A stretch of DNA of 64,000 nucleotides from Sphingomonas sp. (GCF_017744835.1 NZ_JAGIAM010000005.1:62001-126000), one strand, 5' to 3'. Counted from the first letter of the stretch, positions 1 through 8,068 are shown. Program-made: numbers and translations. Notes: generated by a model not told the origin, from the letters alone.

Positions 1-308
1 GGGTCCTGCGCATCGACCAGCGCGAGCGCGAGAAGGGCGCCGCCCACGGGGCGCACGAGCGTGTGGACCGCGTCCCAGGCGCTGTCGATCCACATCACTT
101 TGTCCGCGAGGAACTCAGCGAGCGCGCCCGCCGCTGCGATCCCGATGATCCAGGGATTGGCGAGCACGCCGAGCGCCCGCAGATTCTCCGGCATGGCGAT
201 CCAGCCGAAGTGCATCGCCATGCCCACGGCGAAGACGCAGAGATAGACGCGCCAGCCCGAGAGCAGGCTCACGCTTGCCGCCAAGCCGATGATCTCGACC
301 GCGCCCAC
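1..308 (-). CDS. DUF4126-family membrane protein (N-terminal part, cut by window edge)
   Basis: Translating leftward from a GTG at 308 gives about 102 codons running off the left edge. An in-frame TAG lies five codons upstream of the GTG, and no other start codon lies between them. The protein is hydrophobic, with segments such as VEIIGLAASVSLLSGWRVYL and an ALAEFLADKVMWIDSAWDAV stretch. DUF4126 inner-membrane proteins (about 190 residues) typically carry LADK..xxD..WDxxHTxxRP, which is visible here as LADK...WDAVHTLVRP. Function unknown. The neighbour downstream of its start is another small membrane protein on the same strand. Confidence 0.7.
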   Translation of the reverse strand, partial: MGAVEIIGLAASVSLLSGWRVYLCVFAVGMAMHFGWIAMPENLRALGVLANPWIIGIAAAGALAEFLADKVMWIDSAWDAVHTLVRPVGGALLALALVDAQD

Positions 309-328
309 CGGCCCCGGCCGCTAACGGG

Positions 329-589
329 TCAGAAGTCGAGGCCGATCAGTCGTCCGATGAAGATCAGCACCATCGCGCCGACGATGGAGGCAAGGAAGCC
401 GGCGGGCTTGAGCGGTTGCACGCCCGGCTTGATCCAGTTGCTGATCAGCCCGGCAAGGAACGAGCCCGCGATGCCCAGCACGATGCTGGCGATCCATCCC
501 ATGTGCACGGCGCCCGGGTAGAAGAATCGCGCAAGGATACCGACGATCAGGCCGACGATGATTGTCGAGACGATATTGCCGACGCTCAT
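329..589 (-). CDS. GlsB/YeaQ/YmgE-type small membrane protein
   Basis: 86 residues from the ATG at 589 (MSVGNIVSTIIVGLIVGILA). Three hydrophobic segments separated by short glycine-rich turns, with the PGAVHMGWIASIVLGIAGS pattern typical of the transglycosylase-associated GlsB/YeaQ family. These are inner-membrane proteins of uncertain role, often stress-linked. A longer in-frame extension exists upstream, but it is arginine-rich and lacks the hydrophobic pattern, so the internal ATG is chosen. It is on the same strand as the DUF4126 gene, 20 bp away, and could be co-transcribed with it. Confidence 0.8.
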   Translation of the reverse strand: MSVGNIVSTIIVGLIVGILARFFYPGAVHMGWIASIVLGIAGSFLAGLISNWIKPGVQPLKPAGFLASIVGAMVLIFIGRLIGLDF

Positions 590-822
590 AGATTCCCTCC
601 TGCTCCAGATGCCCGATCGCCCCGCGGACGATCGGGCTGGCGCGAGGCTATCACAAGGAGCGGCGCGAGCAACTCGGTTCGGCCTCCCGAAAATCCGCCG
701 GCCGCTTCCCATCTCCTCCGCATCGGACGGGAGCATCTTTCCTCCCCGCCTTCCCTTTTTGCGCCGGGCAGAGTAAAGGCACCGCCAATTTTCGCTGGCG
801 CTCAGCTTGAGAGGCATATTTT

Positions 823-1041
823 TTGGCCAAAGAAGAACTGCTTGAAATGCGCGGACAGGTCGTTGAGCTTCTGCCCAACGCGATGTTCCGCGTCCGGCTC
901 GAGAATGATCACGAGATCCTCGGCCACACTGCCGGCAAGATGCGCAAGAATCGCATCCGCGTGCTGGTGGGCGACGAAGTGCTCGTCGAGCTCACGCCCT
1001 ACGACCTGACCAAGGGTCGCATCACTTACCGCTTCAAGTGA
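823..1041 (+). CDS. infA: Translation initiation factor IF-1
   Basis: 72 residues, the normal length of bacterial IF-1. It is a single S1/OB-fold domain with the diagnostic [20 protein letters not shown] and [21 protein letters not shown] segments. IF-1 binds the 30S A site during initiation. The start is a TTG (TTG GCC AAA GAA GAA), read as [11 protein letters not shown], which matches the conserved IF-1 amino terminus. A rare start codon on a translation factor is notable but not unprecedented. Confidence 0.95.
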   Translation: MAKEELLEMRGQVVELLPNAMFRVRLENDHEILGHTAGKMRKNRIRVLVGDEVLVELTPYDLTKGRITYRFK

Positions 1042-1087
1042 CCCGCGCCGCAGGGGCGGGTCATCCCGGCATAGGCCGGGAGCCAGA

Positions 1088-1672
1088 ATGACAGGAGCCC
1101 CCTTGCGGCTCGTCCTCGCCTCGACATCCCCGCGCCGCCGCGACCTGCTCGCGCGGATCGGCGCCGTGCCCGATCGCATCGCTGCGCCCGACGTGGACGA
1201 GGATGTCCGCGCCGGCGAGACGCCGCGCGCCTATGTGCTGCGCGTCGCGATCGACAAGGCGCATGCGGTGCCGCGCGAGGCCGACGAGATCGTGCTGGCC
1301 GGCGACACCACGATCGCCGTGGGCAGGCGCATCCTCGCCAAGCCGGAGGACGAAGCCGACCTGCGGCGCATGCTGGGCCTGCTCTCGGGCCGGCGCCACC
1401 GCTGCCTTTCCGCGGTCTGCCTGATCGATACCGGGGGCAAGGTGCGCACGCGCCTCTCCGACACGATCGTCGCCTTCAAGCGGCTCACGCAAGCCGAGAT
1501 CGACTGGTACGTCGCCAGTGGCGAAGGCATGGGCAAGGCGGGCGGATATGCGATCCAGGGCCGCGCCGAGGCGTTCGTGCGCTATCTCTCCGGCAGCCAT
1601 TCGGGGGTGGTCGGCCTGCCGGTGTTCGAGACGCGCGCGCTGCTCGAATCGGCGGGCTACAGACTTGGCTGA
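1088..1672 (+). CDS. maf: Maf-family nucleotide pyrophosphatase
   Basis: 194 residues, usual Maf length. The N-terminal LVLASTSPRRRDLLARIG motif is the Maf signature. It is followed by the ADEIVLAGDTTIAVGRRILAKP region holding the catalytic Asp, and a C-terminal GKAGGYAIQGRAEAFV segment. Maf enzymes hydrolyse modified nucleotides (house-cleaning) and are linked to septum formation. The start ATG follows GGGAG at normal spacing. The 3' end overlaps the next gene by 8 bp (TTG start at 1665), suggesting translational coupling. Confidence 0.93.
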   Translation: MTGAPLRLVLASTSPRRRDLLARIGAVPDRIAAPDVDEDVRAGETPRAYVLRVAIDKAHAVPREADEIVLAGDTTIAVGRRILAKPEDEADLRRMLGLLSGRRHRCLSAVCLIDTGGKVRTRLSDTIVAFKRLTQAEIDWYVASGEGMGKAGGYAIQGRAEAFVRYLSGSHSGVVGLPVFETRALLESAGYRLG

Positions 1673-2615
1673 GTGGCTCTACGAGGCCGGGATCGGCGAA
1701 GCGCGCGCGGCACTGGTCTCGCGCGGCGTCATCTGGAAGGCGCGGATCGAGCTCGAGGGCACGGCTCCGCGCGAAGGCGCGGTGCTCGCCGCGCGGCTGG
1801 CGGATCGCAGCACCGGCAAGGTGACGCTCGATGGCGGCGGCGAGGCGCTGTGCGACCCGCTGCCGCAGGGCATCACGCAGGGCGCCGCGCTGAGGGTGCG
1901 GATCGTGCGCGAGGCCATCCCCGAGCCCGGCCGCGCCAAGCTCCCCAAGGCCGTGCCCGGCGCGCCCGACGCGCCGCTGGGGCCGGGACCAGACCTGCTC
2001 GCACGCATCACCGCGACCGGCCTGCCCGTGCGGCAGCTTCGCGCGCATGAGCCCGACCTGATCGAGGAAGCGGGCTGGTCCGAAGTGCTCGACGAAGCGG
2101 TCACCGGCGAGATCGCCTTCCCCGGCGGTGCGCTGCGGCTTTCGCCGACCCCGGCGATGACCTTGTTCGACGTCGACGGATCGGGGCCGATCGAGCCGCT
2201 GGCGGTGGCCGCCGCGCATGCCGTGGCGCGTGCGATCGAGCGGCACGGCATCGCGGGCTCGATCGGCATCGACTTCCCGACGCTCTCGAGCAAGGCCGCG
2301 CGCCAGGCCGTGGCCGAGGCGATCGACGCAGCACTCCCCCAGCCCTTCGAGCGGACCGCGGTCAACGGCTTCGGCTTCCTCCAGATCGTACGGCGCCGGA
2401 CGCGTCCCTCGCTTCCCGAGCTGCTGCGCGCCGATCCCGTCGGCGCCGAGACGCGCGCCGAGCTGCGCCGGCTCGAACGCCTTCCCCCGCCGCCGCCGGC
2501 CACCCATATGGTGACTCAGCGGATCGCGCGCCGCCTCGCCCAGCAGCCCGGCTGGAAGCAGGAGCTGGCGCGGCGAATCGGCGGGACCACCGAGTTCGTC
2601 TCGGCAAAGGAGTGA
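1665..2615 (+). CDS. RNase E/G-family protein
   Basis: 316 residues from a TTG at 1665 (read MAEWLYEAGIGEARAALV). The sequence fits the short RNase E/G-like protein found between maf and yacG in alphaproteobacteria. Visible are an N-terminal strand-rich S1-like region, the TPAMTLFDVDGSG segment carrying the metal-binding catalytic Asp pattern of RNase E/G, and IGIDFPTLSSKAARQAV further on. It lacks the long C-terminal scaffold of full RNase E. The TTG is favoured because upstream codons belong to maf in another frame. Confidence 0.8.
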   Translation: MAEWLYEAGIGEARAALVSRGVIWKARIELEGTAPREGAVLAARLADRSTGKVTLDGGGEALCDPLPQGITQGAALRVRIVREAIPEPGRAKLPKAVPGAPDAPLGPGPDLLARITATGLPVRQLRAHEPDLIEEAGWSEVLDEAVTGEIAFPGGALRLSPTPAMTLFDVDGSGPIEPLAVAAAHAVARAIERHGIAGSIGIDFPTLSSKAARQAVAEAIDAALPQPFERTAVNGFGFLQIVRRRTRPSLPELLRADPVGAETRAELRRLERLPPPPPATHMVTQRIARRLAQQPGWKQELARRIGGTTEFVSAKE

Positions 2616-2616
2616 T

Positions 2617-2802
2617 ATGGCAAAGCGCGAAGGCTGCCCGATCTGCGGCCAGCCCACCCAATCCGAGTTCAAGCCCTTCTGCAGCCGCGGCTGCAAGGAT
2701 CGCGACCTGCTGCAATGGCTGGGCGAAGGCTATCGCATCGCCGGCGACCCCGTTGATCCAAATGCGCAAAGCGGGCTGGACAGGGCCGATTCGCCCGACT
2801 AA
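2617..2802 (+). CDS. yacG: YacG DNA gyrase inhibitor (zinc protein)
   Basis: 61 residues. Four-cysteine zinc site CPICGQP...FCSRGC, followed by KDRDLLQWLGEGYRI and an acidic tail, which is the standard YacG pattern. YacG binds the GyrB C-terminal region and inhibits gyrase. The ATG at 2617 lies two bases after the previous gene's stop, with AAGGAG just upstream. It is the last gene before the tRNA that serves as the prophage attachment site. Confidence 0.92.
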   Translation: MAKREGCPICGQPTQSEFKPFCSRGCKDRDLLQWLGEGYRIAGDPVDPNAQSGLDRADSPD

Positions 2803-2832
2803 GAGGCGCGCTCCCCGGCGGTTCGCTGGTGT

Positions 2833-2908
2833 GCCCAAGTAGCTCAGTTGGTAGAGCATGCGACTGAAAATCGCAGTGTCGGTGGTTCGATTCCGCCCTT
2901 GGGCACCA
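2833..2908 (+). tRNA. tRNA-Phe (anticodon GAA)
   Basis: 76 nt cloverleaf. Acceptor arms GCCCAAG and CTTGGGC pair perfectly, with discriminator A and an encoded CCA at 2906-2908. The D arm contains AGCTCAGTTGGTAGAGC. The anticodon stem TGCGA/TCGCA encloses loop CTGAAAA with anticodon GAA at 2866-2868. The T arm contains GGTTCGATTCC. The gene is intact at the left prophage junction; its last 17 bp are repeated at the far end as attR. Confidence 0.98.
2892..2908 (+). other. attL core (3' end of tRNA-Phe)
   Basis: The 17-bp sequence TCCGCCCTTGGGCACCA forms the 3' end of tRNA-Phe and recurs exactly at 46854-46870. The flanking bases differ on both sides, so this is the full identity core. The integrase gene starts its 3' end 25 bp to the right, as expected for a tRNA-integrated phage. 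Confidence 0.93.
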
Positions 2909-2932
2909 TCCCTTCCCACAAGCATATGATTT

Positions 2933-4021
2933 TCAGTCCTTTTCTTGAGGTTGGAAACCAGCCTCGGGTTCAAGGTTGGAAAACGCGCGGTCGGCAAGCG
3001 CAGCCCGATTAGCCCTTGCGCGGTAGTAGGCGAACGTCTCGGCTTTCTTGTGTCCGGTGACGGCCTGCCCCTCCGCGTCGGTGGCTCCACCTTCCGCGAG
3101 GCGCCTGGCGGTTGCCTTGCGAAGGCCATGCATCGAGCAATGCGGCAATCCAGCATCGTCGCACCATTTGCGCATCCGATTGCCGAGCCCGGCGTCCGTA
3201 AAGGGCTTTCCGAACTGCGTCGTAACGAGGAAGCGAATCGGAGCCGCCGGCAGCGCATCGATCGCCGCGCGTGTGGTGGCGAGGAGCGGGACCGAAGCCT
3301 GATTGTTGCCCTTCGCGTGGTCCACGATGACCCGCCCGCCCTTGATATGGTCGCGCTCGATCTTGTTGACGTTACACCGCCGCGCCGCCGTATTGAGGGC
3401 TAATTCGAGCGTGAGACGCGCCATAGAGCCGAGTTTATGATAGGCTCGGTACTGCTCGATTTCCTCGTTGGTCCAGTCGTGGAAGCCTTCGCCCTTGTCG
3501 TACTTGTCCGTCAATCGAACGGGGTTGTCGGTAATCCAAGGTGGCGACATGCGGCGAGCACAGTCCATCAAGCCAGCCAGCACTTTGCGCAGCTCATTGG
3601 CGGCGGCGGGCGTTTCTGCCATCGTGCCGAACACGGTTTCCAGCCAAGCGACCGTGACGCTGGCAACGGGCCGCTCGCCATAACGGCGACCTGTCTTGCC
3701 AACGCGATCACAGAAGCGCTCAAGGATGCGGCCTTGCACCAGTTGAGTGCGCGCCCCCTTCTTCGACCAGCGCACGGTCTTCTTGTAACGGATCACCAGC
3801 TCATCGAGGCTGCGCGGCTTGATTGAGCGCGGGGAGCCCGCCGATGCGGGTTCCACAGGGCCGGCGCCGACAAGCGCTGCGTAGCGCGCGTGAAACTCGG
3901 CAGCGCCCGGGTCGCCTGGGAGATATCCACCCTTCCAGCCCTTGCGCACGAAGCGGTAGCGGGTCTTGCCGTGGCGATCCTTGACCGGATAGACGTGCGG
4001 GGGAAGGTCAGACATCATCAT
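2933..4021 (-). CDS. int: Phage tyrosine integrase
   Basis: 362 residues from the ATG cluster at 4021-4013 (MMMSDLPPH). Tyrosine recombinase features: an N-terminal arm-binding region (HVYPVKDRHGKTRYRF), a SAM-like core-binding domain with RYKKTVRWSKKGARTQ, and a catalytic domain. The catalytic domain shows LNTAARRCNVNKIER (first Arg), HGLRKATARRLAE (HxxR) and TGHKKAETFAYYRAR (His and nucleophilic Tyr). It is the terminal gene of the leftward early operon and its 3' end lies 25 bp from attL. The start overlaps the upstream gene's stop by 14 bp. The sequence upstream of the triple ATG is out-of-frame arginine-rich translation and is excluded. Confidence 0.95.
   Translation of the reverse strand: MMMSDLPPHVYPVKDRHGKTRYRFVRKGWKGGYLPGDPGAAEFHARYAALVGAGPVEPASAGSPRSIKPRSLDELVIRYKKTVRWSKKGARTQLVQGRILERFCDRVGKTGRRYGERPVASVTVAWLETVFGTMAETPAAANELRKVLAGLMDCARRMSPPWITDNPVRLTDKYDKGEGFHDWTNEEIEQYRAYHKLGSMARLTLELALNTAARRCNVNKIERDHIKGGRVIVDHAKGNNQASVPLLATTRAAIDALPAAPIRFLVTTQFGKPFTDAGLGNRMRKWCDDAGLPHCSMHGLRKATARRLAEGGATDAEGQAVTGHKKAETFAYYRARANRAALADRAFSNLEPEAGFQPQEKD
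2948..2984 (+). repeat. Two arm-type sites near attL
   Basis: AGGTTGGAAACC at 2948-2959 and the near-copy AGGTTGGAAAAC at 2973-2984 are direct repeats 25 bp apart, inside the 3' end of the integrase gene. The same 12-mer occurs in the same orientation at 46757-46768 beside attR. Position and sharing between the two ends fit integrase arm-type binding sites. Confidence 0.6.
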
Positions 4022-4190
4022 CGTCCCATTTCTCGGGCATCGGTCGTTCCGGTGCCGATTCGCCGATGATGATCTCGATCCGCCGGTTCTCCAAGTCCAT
4101 GATGATGCGCGCATGGTCCAGCTTGGCCGCAGCGACGGCCTTGGTCGCGCGGTCAATATCAGCCTGGGTGATGCGCGCAGGAGCCGTCAC
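4008..4190 (-). CDS. Small unknown prophage protein upstream of int
   Basis: 60 residues from a GTG at 4190 whose GTGA overlaps the upstream gene's stop. It has an amphipathic helical middle (ADIDRATKAVAAAKLDHARIIM), a short basic strand (LENRRIEIIIGE) and an acidic C-terminus (EKWDDDDV). The position directly before integrase is where excisionases often sit, but no helix-turn-helix is evident, so a recombination-directionality role is only a positional guess. Confidence 0.65.
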   Translation of the reverse strand: MTAPARITQADIDRATKAVAAAKLDHARIIMDLENRRIEIIIGESAPERPMPEKWDDDDV

Positions 4191-4573
4191 CGCTCGCCCT
4201 CCTTGCTCTTGAGGGCGGCGAGAACATGCGCCACAATCTCGACCTTGAAGGCGTTGGCCGCGGCCTCCGGATCGTGATACCCAGCGACCGCGCAGCCCTT
4301 CTCGATAATGCAGCCGCATGGCTTTCCGGCCAGTTCATCAACGCAGGCGGCGTCGACAGCCTTGAAAATATCCGCCTCGATCACCGCATCCCGGCTCGGG
4401 GAGGCGTTGGCGAGGGCTTCTAGCGCGCTTGCTGCGGTGATGGCCTTGTCGCGCCAGTAGTGCAGCCGCCCGCTTTCAGTGCCGTCCGGCCAAGGCTCTT
4501 CGTGCTGGTCCGCCAGCTTCGCCGCGATAGACAACAGCGCATCCCGCATCGCCCCGATCTGCTCGTTGCTCAT
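4187..4573 (-). CDS. Unknown prophage protein
   Basis: 128 residues from the ATG at 4573 (MSNEQIGAMRDALLSIAAKLADQ). Mostly helical, with four cysteines in the central part (AACVDELAGKPCGCIIEKGCAVAGYHD) that might bind a metal. Both ends overlap neighbours by 4 bp, indicating coupled translation in the leftward operon. No family recognised. Confidence 0.7.
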   Translation of the reverse strand: MSNEQIGAMRDALLSIAAKLADQHEEPWPDGTESGRLHYWRDKAITAASALEALANASPSRDAVIEADIFKAVDAACVDELAGKPCGCIIEKGCAVAGYHDPEAAANAFKVEIVAHVLAALKSKEGER

Positions 4574-4836
4574 GCGGCACCTGTGGCGCGGGCGCGGAGG
4601 TGCCGCCATTCCTCGGGCTGGTCGCTCATATTGCCGTCAGCGTTGCTCGCCCAGCATGCGCCGTCGGACCAATTGCGCGGAAAGCTGTCGGTGGTCGCCT
4701 GCCACTGGTCGCAGGGTGCTTCGTCCTCGGTCATCGACCCGTCTTTCACGAGGATAGCAGGGAACCACTTGCGCCCGCAGCGCACTTCGACCTCGCGCCC
4801 ATAAGGGGCGGTGTCGATCTGCCGAAATTTGCTCAT
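4570..4836 (-). CDS. Unknown prophage protein (DUF551-like pattern)
   Basis: 88 residues from the ATG at 4836, preceded by AAGGAG at good spacing. The start MSKFRQIDTAPYGREVEVRC followed by KWFPAILVKDG and a late W-rich segment (EEWRHL) resembles the small phage family that begins with a W/R-x-x-I-D-T-A-P motif and ends in a Trp-containing strand. Function unknown. Confidence 0.7.
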   Translation of the reverse strand: MSKFRQIDTAPYGREVEVRCGRKWFPAILVKDGSMTEDEAPCDQWQATTDSFPRNWSDGACWASNADGNMSDQPEEWRHLRARATGAA

Positions 4837-5405
4837 GCTGTCGGCTCCTTGGGGGTGGTGGCTCCCCCGCTCTGCGCAGTGGGTGCGGCGGCGATCATGG
4901 CGGACCAAGCAGCAGCCGCGGTAATGTGCGCGGTAAAGCCAAGATCGCGACATCGGTCGAAATACGCCTCGATCATCGCCTCGGTCGGCTCGCGCGGCAC
5001 CAGCACCCACCCTCCCGCCACGCTCTGGTCGGATGCAGCGAGGGCGAGGATGGCGCGGCATTCTGCAAGGATTTCCTTGGACGGGTGCCATCCCGTAATC
5101 CGCTGAATTTCCGCGTCGATCTTTGCGATGAGCGCCTCCCTATTCGCCACCGCAGCGGCAGGGGCGCCCAGCATCCGGCGCACCATCGCGCAGATTTCCT
5201 CCCGCGACTGGCGCTCGGCGTGCTCCCACTTCAAACCGAAGTGATGCCAGCACACAGCCCTCGCGATTTCCTCGACGGGATCACCCTTGGACCTATCCGC
5301 CACCGCAGCGGCAGGCGTGGGGGTGTTCTCGGGAGTGGCTATTGAGGCAATCCCCTGCAATTCGGGGATCGGCGTGCTGATCGGTAGCGGTGGAGATTTA
5401 GGCAC
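4833..5405 (-). CDS. Unknown modular prophage protein
   Basis: 190 residues. An N-terminal Pro/Ala-rich stretch with TPAAAVADRSKG is followed by an ICAMVRRMLGAPAAAVANREAL segment. The C-terminal module is WVLVPREPTEAMIEAYFDRC...AAAAWSAMIAAAP, a motif pair seen in many unrelated phage hypotheticals. The first Ala-rich linker is encoded over the 18-mer repeat at 5304 and the second over a partial copy at 5151, suggesting assembly by domain shuffling. No enzymatic motif seen. Confidence 0.7.
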   Translation of the reverse strand: MPKSPPLPISTPIPELQGIASIATPENTPTPAAAVADRSKGDPVEEIARAVCWHHFGLKWEHAERQSREEICAMVRRMLGAPAAAVANREALIAKIDAEIQRITGWHPSKEILAECRAILALAASDQSVAGGWVLVPREPTEAMIEAYFDRCRDLGFTAHITAAAAWSAMIAAAPTAQSGGATTPKEPTA

Positions 5406-5697
5406 GGTCGGCCTCCTGCTGGATGGCTTTGGCGATGTCGCAGACCAGCACGTCCACGAAGTGGCGGGCGTTCGGCCCCTTCGGGCGGAAGGTCAGTGCG
5501 ATCTCAGCGGCGCGTCGATAGGCGTCGCGCACCCCCTCTCCCTGCGCCGTGTTGGCGTAGGCAAGGGCTTCGACAACCGCGTCAATCACTGTCTCTGGAT
5601 CGACCATGACCATGTATCCGGGCAGTTCGGGAAGATTGAATCCGTCGCGAAGACCATGCTTGGCCAACACCGCCCGCGCCTTGTCTTGCTCAGTCAT
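5398..5697 (-). CDS. Unknown prophage protein
   Basis: 99 residues from ATG 5697, preceded by GGAGG; an upstream in-frame ATG at 5709 has no ribosome site. Predominantly helical and mildly acidic (DPETVIDAVVEALAYANTAQGE). Overlaps both neighbours by 8 bp, as expected inside the coupled operon. No recognised family. Confidence 0.65.
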   Translation of the reverse strand: MTEQDKARAVLAKHGLRDGFNLPELPGYMVMVDPETVIDAVVEALAYANTAQGEGVRDAYRRAAEIALTFRPKGPNARHFVDVLVCDIAKAIQQEADRA

Positions 5698-6535
5698 GGC
5701 GCCCTCCATCGAATGCGGCGGGGGGAGCGATCCGAGCGGCGAGGGTCGCGGCCTTCCGTTCCTCTGGGAACTTGACGCGGCCGTGCCAAAGCATCTCGCA
5801 AGCGTCCCAACCCGCGTTGAACGATGCGACGTCCAGCAACTGGCATTCCGGCAATTTCGGAACGCCGCTGACCGCGTGAAATTCCTCCTCGCTAATGTCG
5901 ATCATACTCTCGCGACCGCACCCGCAAGGCATGACAGCGATAGGAACCGAGAGGCTGTACGGAACGTAGTCGTACCATCCGACTTGCCCGTGCGCGGTGC
6001 ATTTGCGGAAAGCGCGCCTCTCATTCGGCCGCAGCTCCGGTAGGGCCTCAACCTCCCCCGCACCACTGTCGCTCCCCGCTGGCTGCTCATCGGGCGCAGC
6101 GGCAGGCGTGGGCACCTCAAGCGTCTCGACATGGGTGGTGCTACGAACCAACGCCGACCGGAGAGCGGTATCGACATCGCGGCTCACGCTCGCAGCGGCA
6201 GGCGTGGGCTGGGCGAAGGCGCGTTCGAGCAGCCATTCGGTCAGCTTGCCGCGATCTGGCAGAACCAGGTCGTTGCCCGGATTTGCAGCACGCCAGCGCT
6301 GAACGGCTCGCATGTCGGCATCCCATTGCAGATCGAACGTCCGCTGCAATTCGGCGGCCCGCTCAGCAGCCTTGTAGATCGCGAGCCCTTCCTCGCCAGA
6401 AAGACGGGCGATTTCACCTTGCGCCTGGGCCGCACTTGCCTTGCGAAGCGCGCGCTCCAGAGTCGCACGGTCGATTGCTTCCGGGTTAGTGGTCACGCGA
6501 GCCTGCTCCACGCTAGGTAGATCACCCACGACCAT
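5690..6535 (-). CDS. Unknown modular prophage protein with Ala/Pro linkers
   Basis: 281 residues. The N-terminal half is helical and charged (ATLERALRKASAAQAQGEIARL). The middle contains two linkers, AQPTPAAASVSRDV and VPTPAAAPDEQ, encoded over two exact copies of an 18-bp repeat. The C-terminal part is distinct: AFRKCTAHGQVGWYDYVPYSL, MPCGCGRESM, and FNAGWDACEMLWHGRVKFPEERKA. The cysteine pairs could bind zinc. Probably a fusion of short modules found separately in other phages; no function proposed. Confidence 0.65.
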   Translation of the reverse strand: MVVGDLPSVEQARVTTNPEAIDRATLERALRKASAAQAQGEIARLSGEEGLAIYKAAERAAELQRTFDLQWDADMRAVQRWRAANPGNDLVLPDRGKLTEWLLERAFAQPTPAAASVSRDVDTALRSALVRSTTHVETLEVPTPAAAPDEQPAGSDSGAGEVEALPELRPNERRAFRKCTAHGQVGWYDYVPYSLSVPIAVMPCGCGRESMIDISEEEFHAVSGVPKLPECQLLDVASFNAGWDACEMLWHGRVKFPEERKAATLAARIAPPAAFDGGRHD

Positions 6536-6704
6536 TCCCCTTCCTTATCCGAACAACCTTCTCAGGCTCTCCGTGCATGGGGACGACATTCGCAGCGGAC
6601 TTGCTCGCGAACGGCAGCGGGAATACGGGCTTTCCATCAGGATCGCGCGTGACGTGCCGCTCGTAGAAGCGACGGCGGGCTTCGTCTGTTATGTCCTGAT
6701 GCAT
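6522..6704 (-). CDS. Small basic prophage protein
   Basis: 60 residues from ATG 6704, with AAGGA upstream (GAGAAAGGATCCACG). Many Arg/Lys (MHQDITDEARRRFYERHVTRDPDG...VVRIRKGNGRG). Overlaps the next gene start by 14 bp. About 70 bp with no gene separates it from the upstream gene. Unknown function. Confidence 0.6.
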   Translation of the reverse strand: MHQDITDEARRRFYERHVTRDPDGKPVFPLPFASKSAANVVPMHGEPEKVVRIRKGNGRG

Positions 6705-6773
6705 CGTGGATCCTTTCTCGGGGCGGCGACCAGGGGCACCAGTCGCCGCCCCGGTTAGCCCGGGGGCGGGCGG

Positions 6774-7310
6774 TTAACAGTATCGGCCCTCGGCCTTGTC
6801 CTGCGCCGTCTGGACGCGGAAAAGCTGCCCGAGCATCTCGTCGGTTGAGGCGCGGAGTTTGGCTCGCAGACCATCTTTCAGGGCGGCGGTTTGGCTCACC
6901 ATCGCGGCCTTCATGTCGTCCTTGAATTTTTCACCGCAGATCTGGGTCATCATCCATTCCGCGCGGGTCGTGGACGAATAGGAGCTTTCGGTCGGTTTGC
7001 CGGTGGAATCGACACGCTGGGACCAGTAGCCCTCGATCAGCCGCTCCAGTTCCTTTCGGATCGTCGTCTCCGGGCCCTTGGCGGCGCCGAAGGAGTCGAC
7101 CTTCTGATACTCGCGGTCGAAGCCCGACTGGACCGCCTCGCGGACGGCCGAAGCAACCTCCTCCTTCACCGTCGTGGCGAAAACGCCATCGACACGGCGC
7201 TTGATCTCGGCGCGGATTTCGTCGCGGAAATCCCAATCTCCGCTGATTTCCTCGTATGCCCGGACGATGATCGCCTCGCGGATGGCATCGCGGTCTAGAG
7301 TGAGTTCCAT
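6774..7310 (-). CDS. Unknown helical prophage protein
   Basis: 178 residues from ATG 7310 (GAGGGCGGG upstream). Long alpha-helical, charge-rich sequence with probable coiled coil (IRAEIKRRVDGVFATTVKEEVASAVREAV and QTAALKDGLRAKLRASTDEML). Acidic-basic repeats suggest oligomerisation. No catalytic motif recognised. Confidence 0.7.
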   Translation of the reverse strand: MELTLDRDAIREAIIVRAYEEISGDWDFRDEIRAEIKRRVDGVFATTVKEEVASAVREAVQSGFDREYQKVDSFGAAKGPETTIRKELERLIEGYWSQRVDSTGKPTESSYSSTTRAEWMMTQICGEKFKDDMKAAMVSQTAALKDGLRAKLRASTDEMLGQLFRVQTAQDKAEGRYC

Positions 7311-7319
7311 CCCGCCCTC

Positions 7320-7724
7320 CTAGTGCTTCGCCACAGCGCCGTTGGACGCTGCAGGGGCCGCATGCTTCGTGAATGCGATACCGCCGCCCGGCAGAGCCTT
7401 TCGGGCACGGTCGGCCATGCGCTTGCCGATGTGGGCGCAGTTGTCGGTCTGCATCGCTGCAATCTCCCGAAGCGCACCCTCTGAGGCGCGCAGGGCGAGG
7501 CGAAGCGTCTCGACCTCTTCCTGGAGGTGATCGCGGTGCCACGACACTCCTGTCAGCGCGAGGATCGCCTTCCCGGCAGTGGTCACGTCGGAAGGGCCGG
7601 CGTCCGGCTCATAGCCCAGCGCGGCCATTCCCTTGATCAGCTCGCCCGTCAGCTCCGACAGGGCGGCTCCGCTGACCTTGGCCCGCTCGCGCTCTGCTTC
7701 GTACTTGCTCTTCCTCACGAACAT
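7320..7724 (-). CDS. Unknown coiled-coil prophage protein
   Basis: 134 residues from ATG 7724, with GAGGAGAC upstream. Strong helical/coiled-coil character: YEAERERAKVSGAALSELTGELI and HLQEEVETLRLALRASEGALREI. A single Cys/His pair (DNCAH) in the C-terminal third. Ten bases separate it from the next gene. No family recognised. Confidence 0.7.
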   Translation of the reverse strand: MFVRKSKYEAERERAKVSGAALSELTGELIKGMAALGYEPDAGPSDVTTAGKAILALTGVSWHRDHLQEEVETLRLALRASEGALREIAAMQTDNCAHIGKRMADRARKALPGGGIAFTKHAAPAASNGAVAKH

Positions 7725-7738
7725 GGTTGTGTCTCCTC

Positions 7739-8068
7739 TCAACGAAGGTTCATGGCGGCACGTTCGGTCGCGGCCTTGGTGCGCCACGCTTCGAACTTGA
7801 GTTCCTTTCCTCGCGCCTTGCCGTCGAACCGGCGCCAGGTGATGTTCGCGCTCATCCATTCATCGGCCGCCGCGAGATATTCGGGCGTTGTCATGGCGCG
7901 CTCGGCGGCATCAGCGGCCGAGCTGCCCGCGTCCCTGAACTTGATGAACATGAGCGCCTTGACCTGTTTGCGCTTCTCGTCGGCGTTTTCTGCCTCCGCA
8001 CGCGCTATTGCCGCTTGCTCAAGCAGCGCCTCGGCTTCCGCGACTGCGCGATCGATTGCATCAGACAT
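7739..8068 (-). CDS. Unknown prophage protein next to DUF968-like nuclease
   Basis: 109 residues from ATG 8068 (MSDAIDRAVAEAEALLEQAAIARAEAE); an ATG nine bases upstream (8077) is possible. The N-terminal half is a continuous Ala/Glu helix. The C-terminal half contains W-rich FDGKARGKELKFEAW. Overlaps the upstream nuclease gene by 8 bp, so likely co-translated with it. Confidence 0.65.
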   Translation of the reverse strand: MSDAIDRAVAEAEALLEQAAIARAEAENADEKRKQVKALMFIKFRDAGSSAADAAERAMTTPEYLAAADEWMSANITWRRFDGKARGKELKFEAWRTKAATERAAMNLR

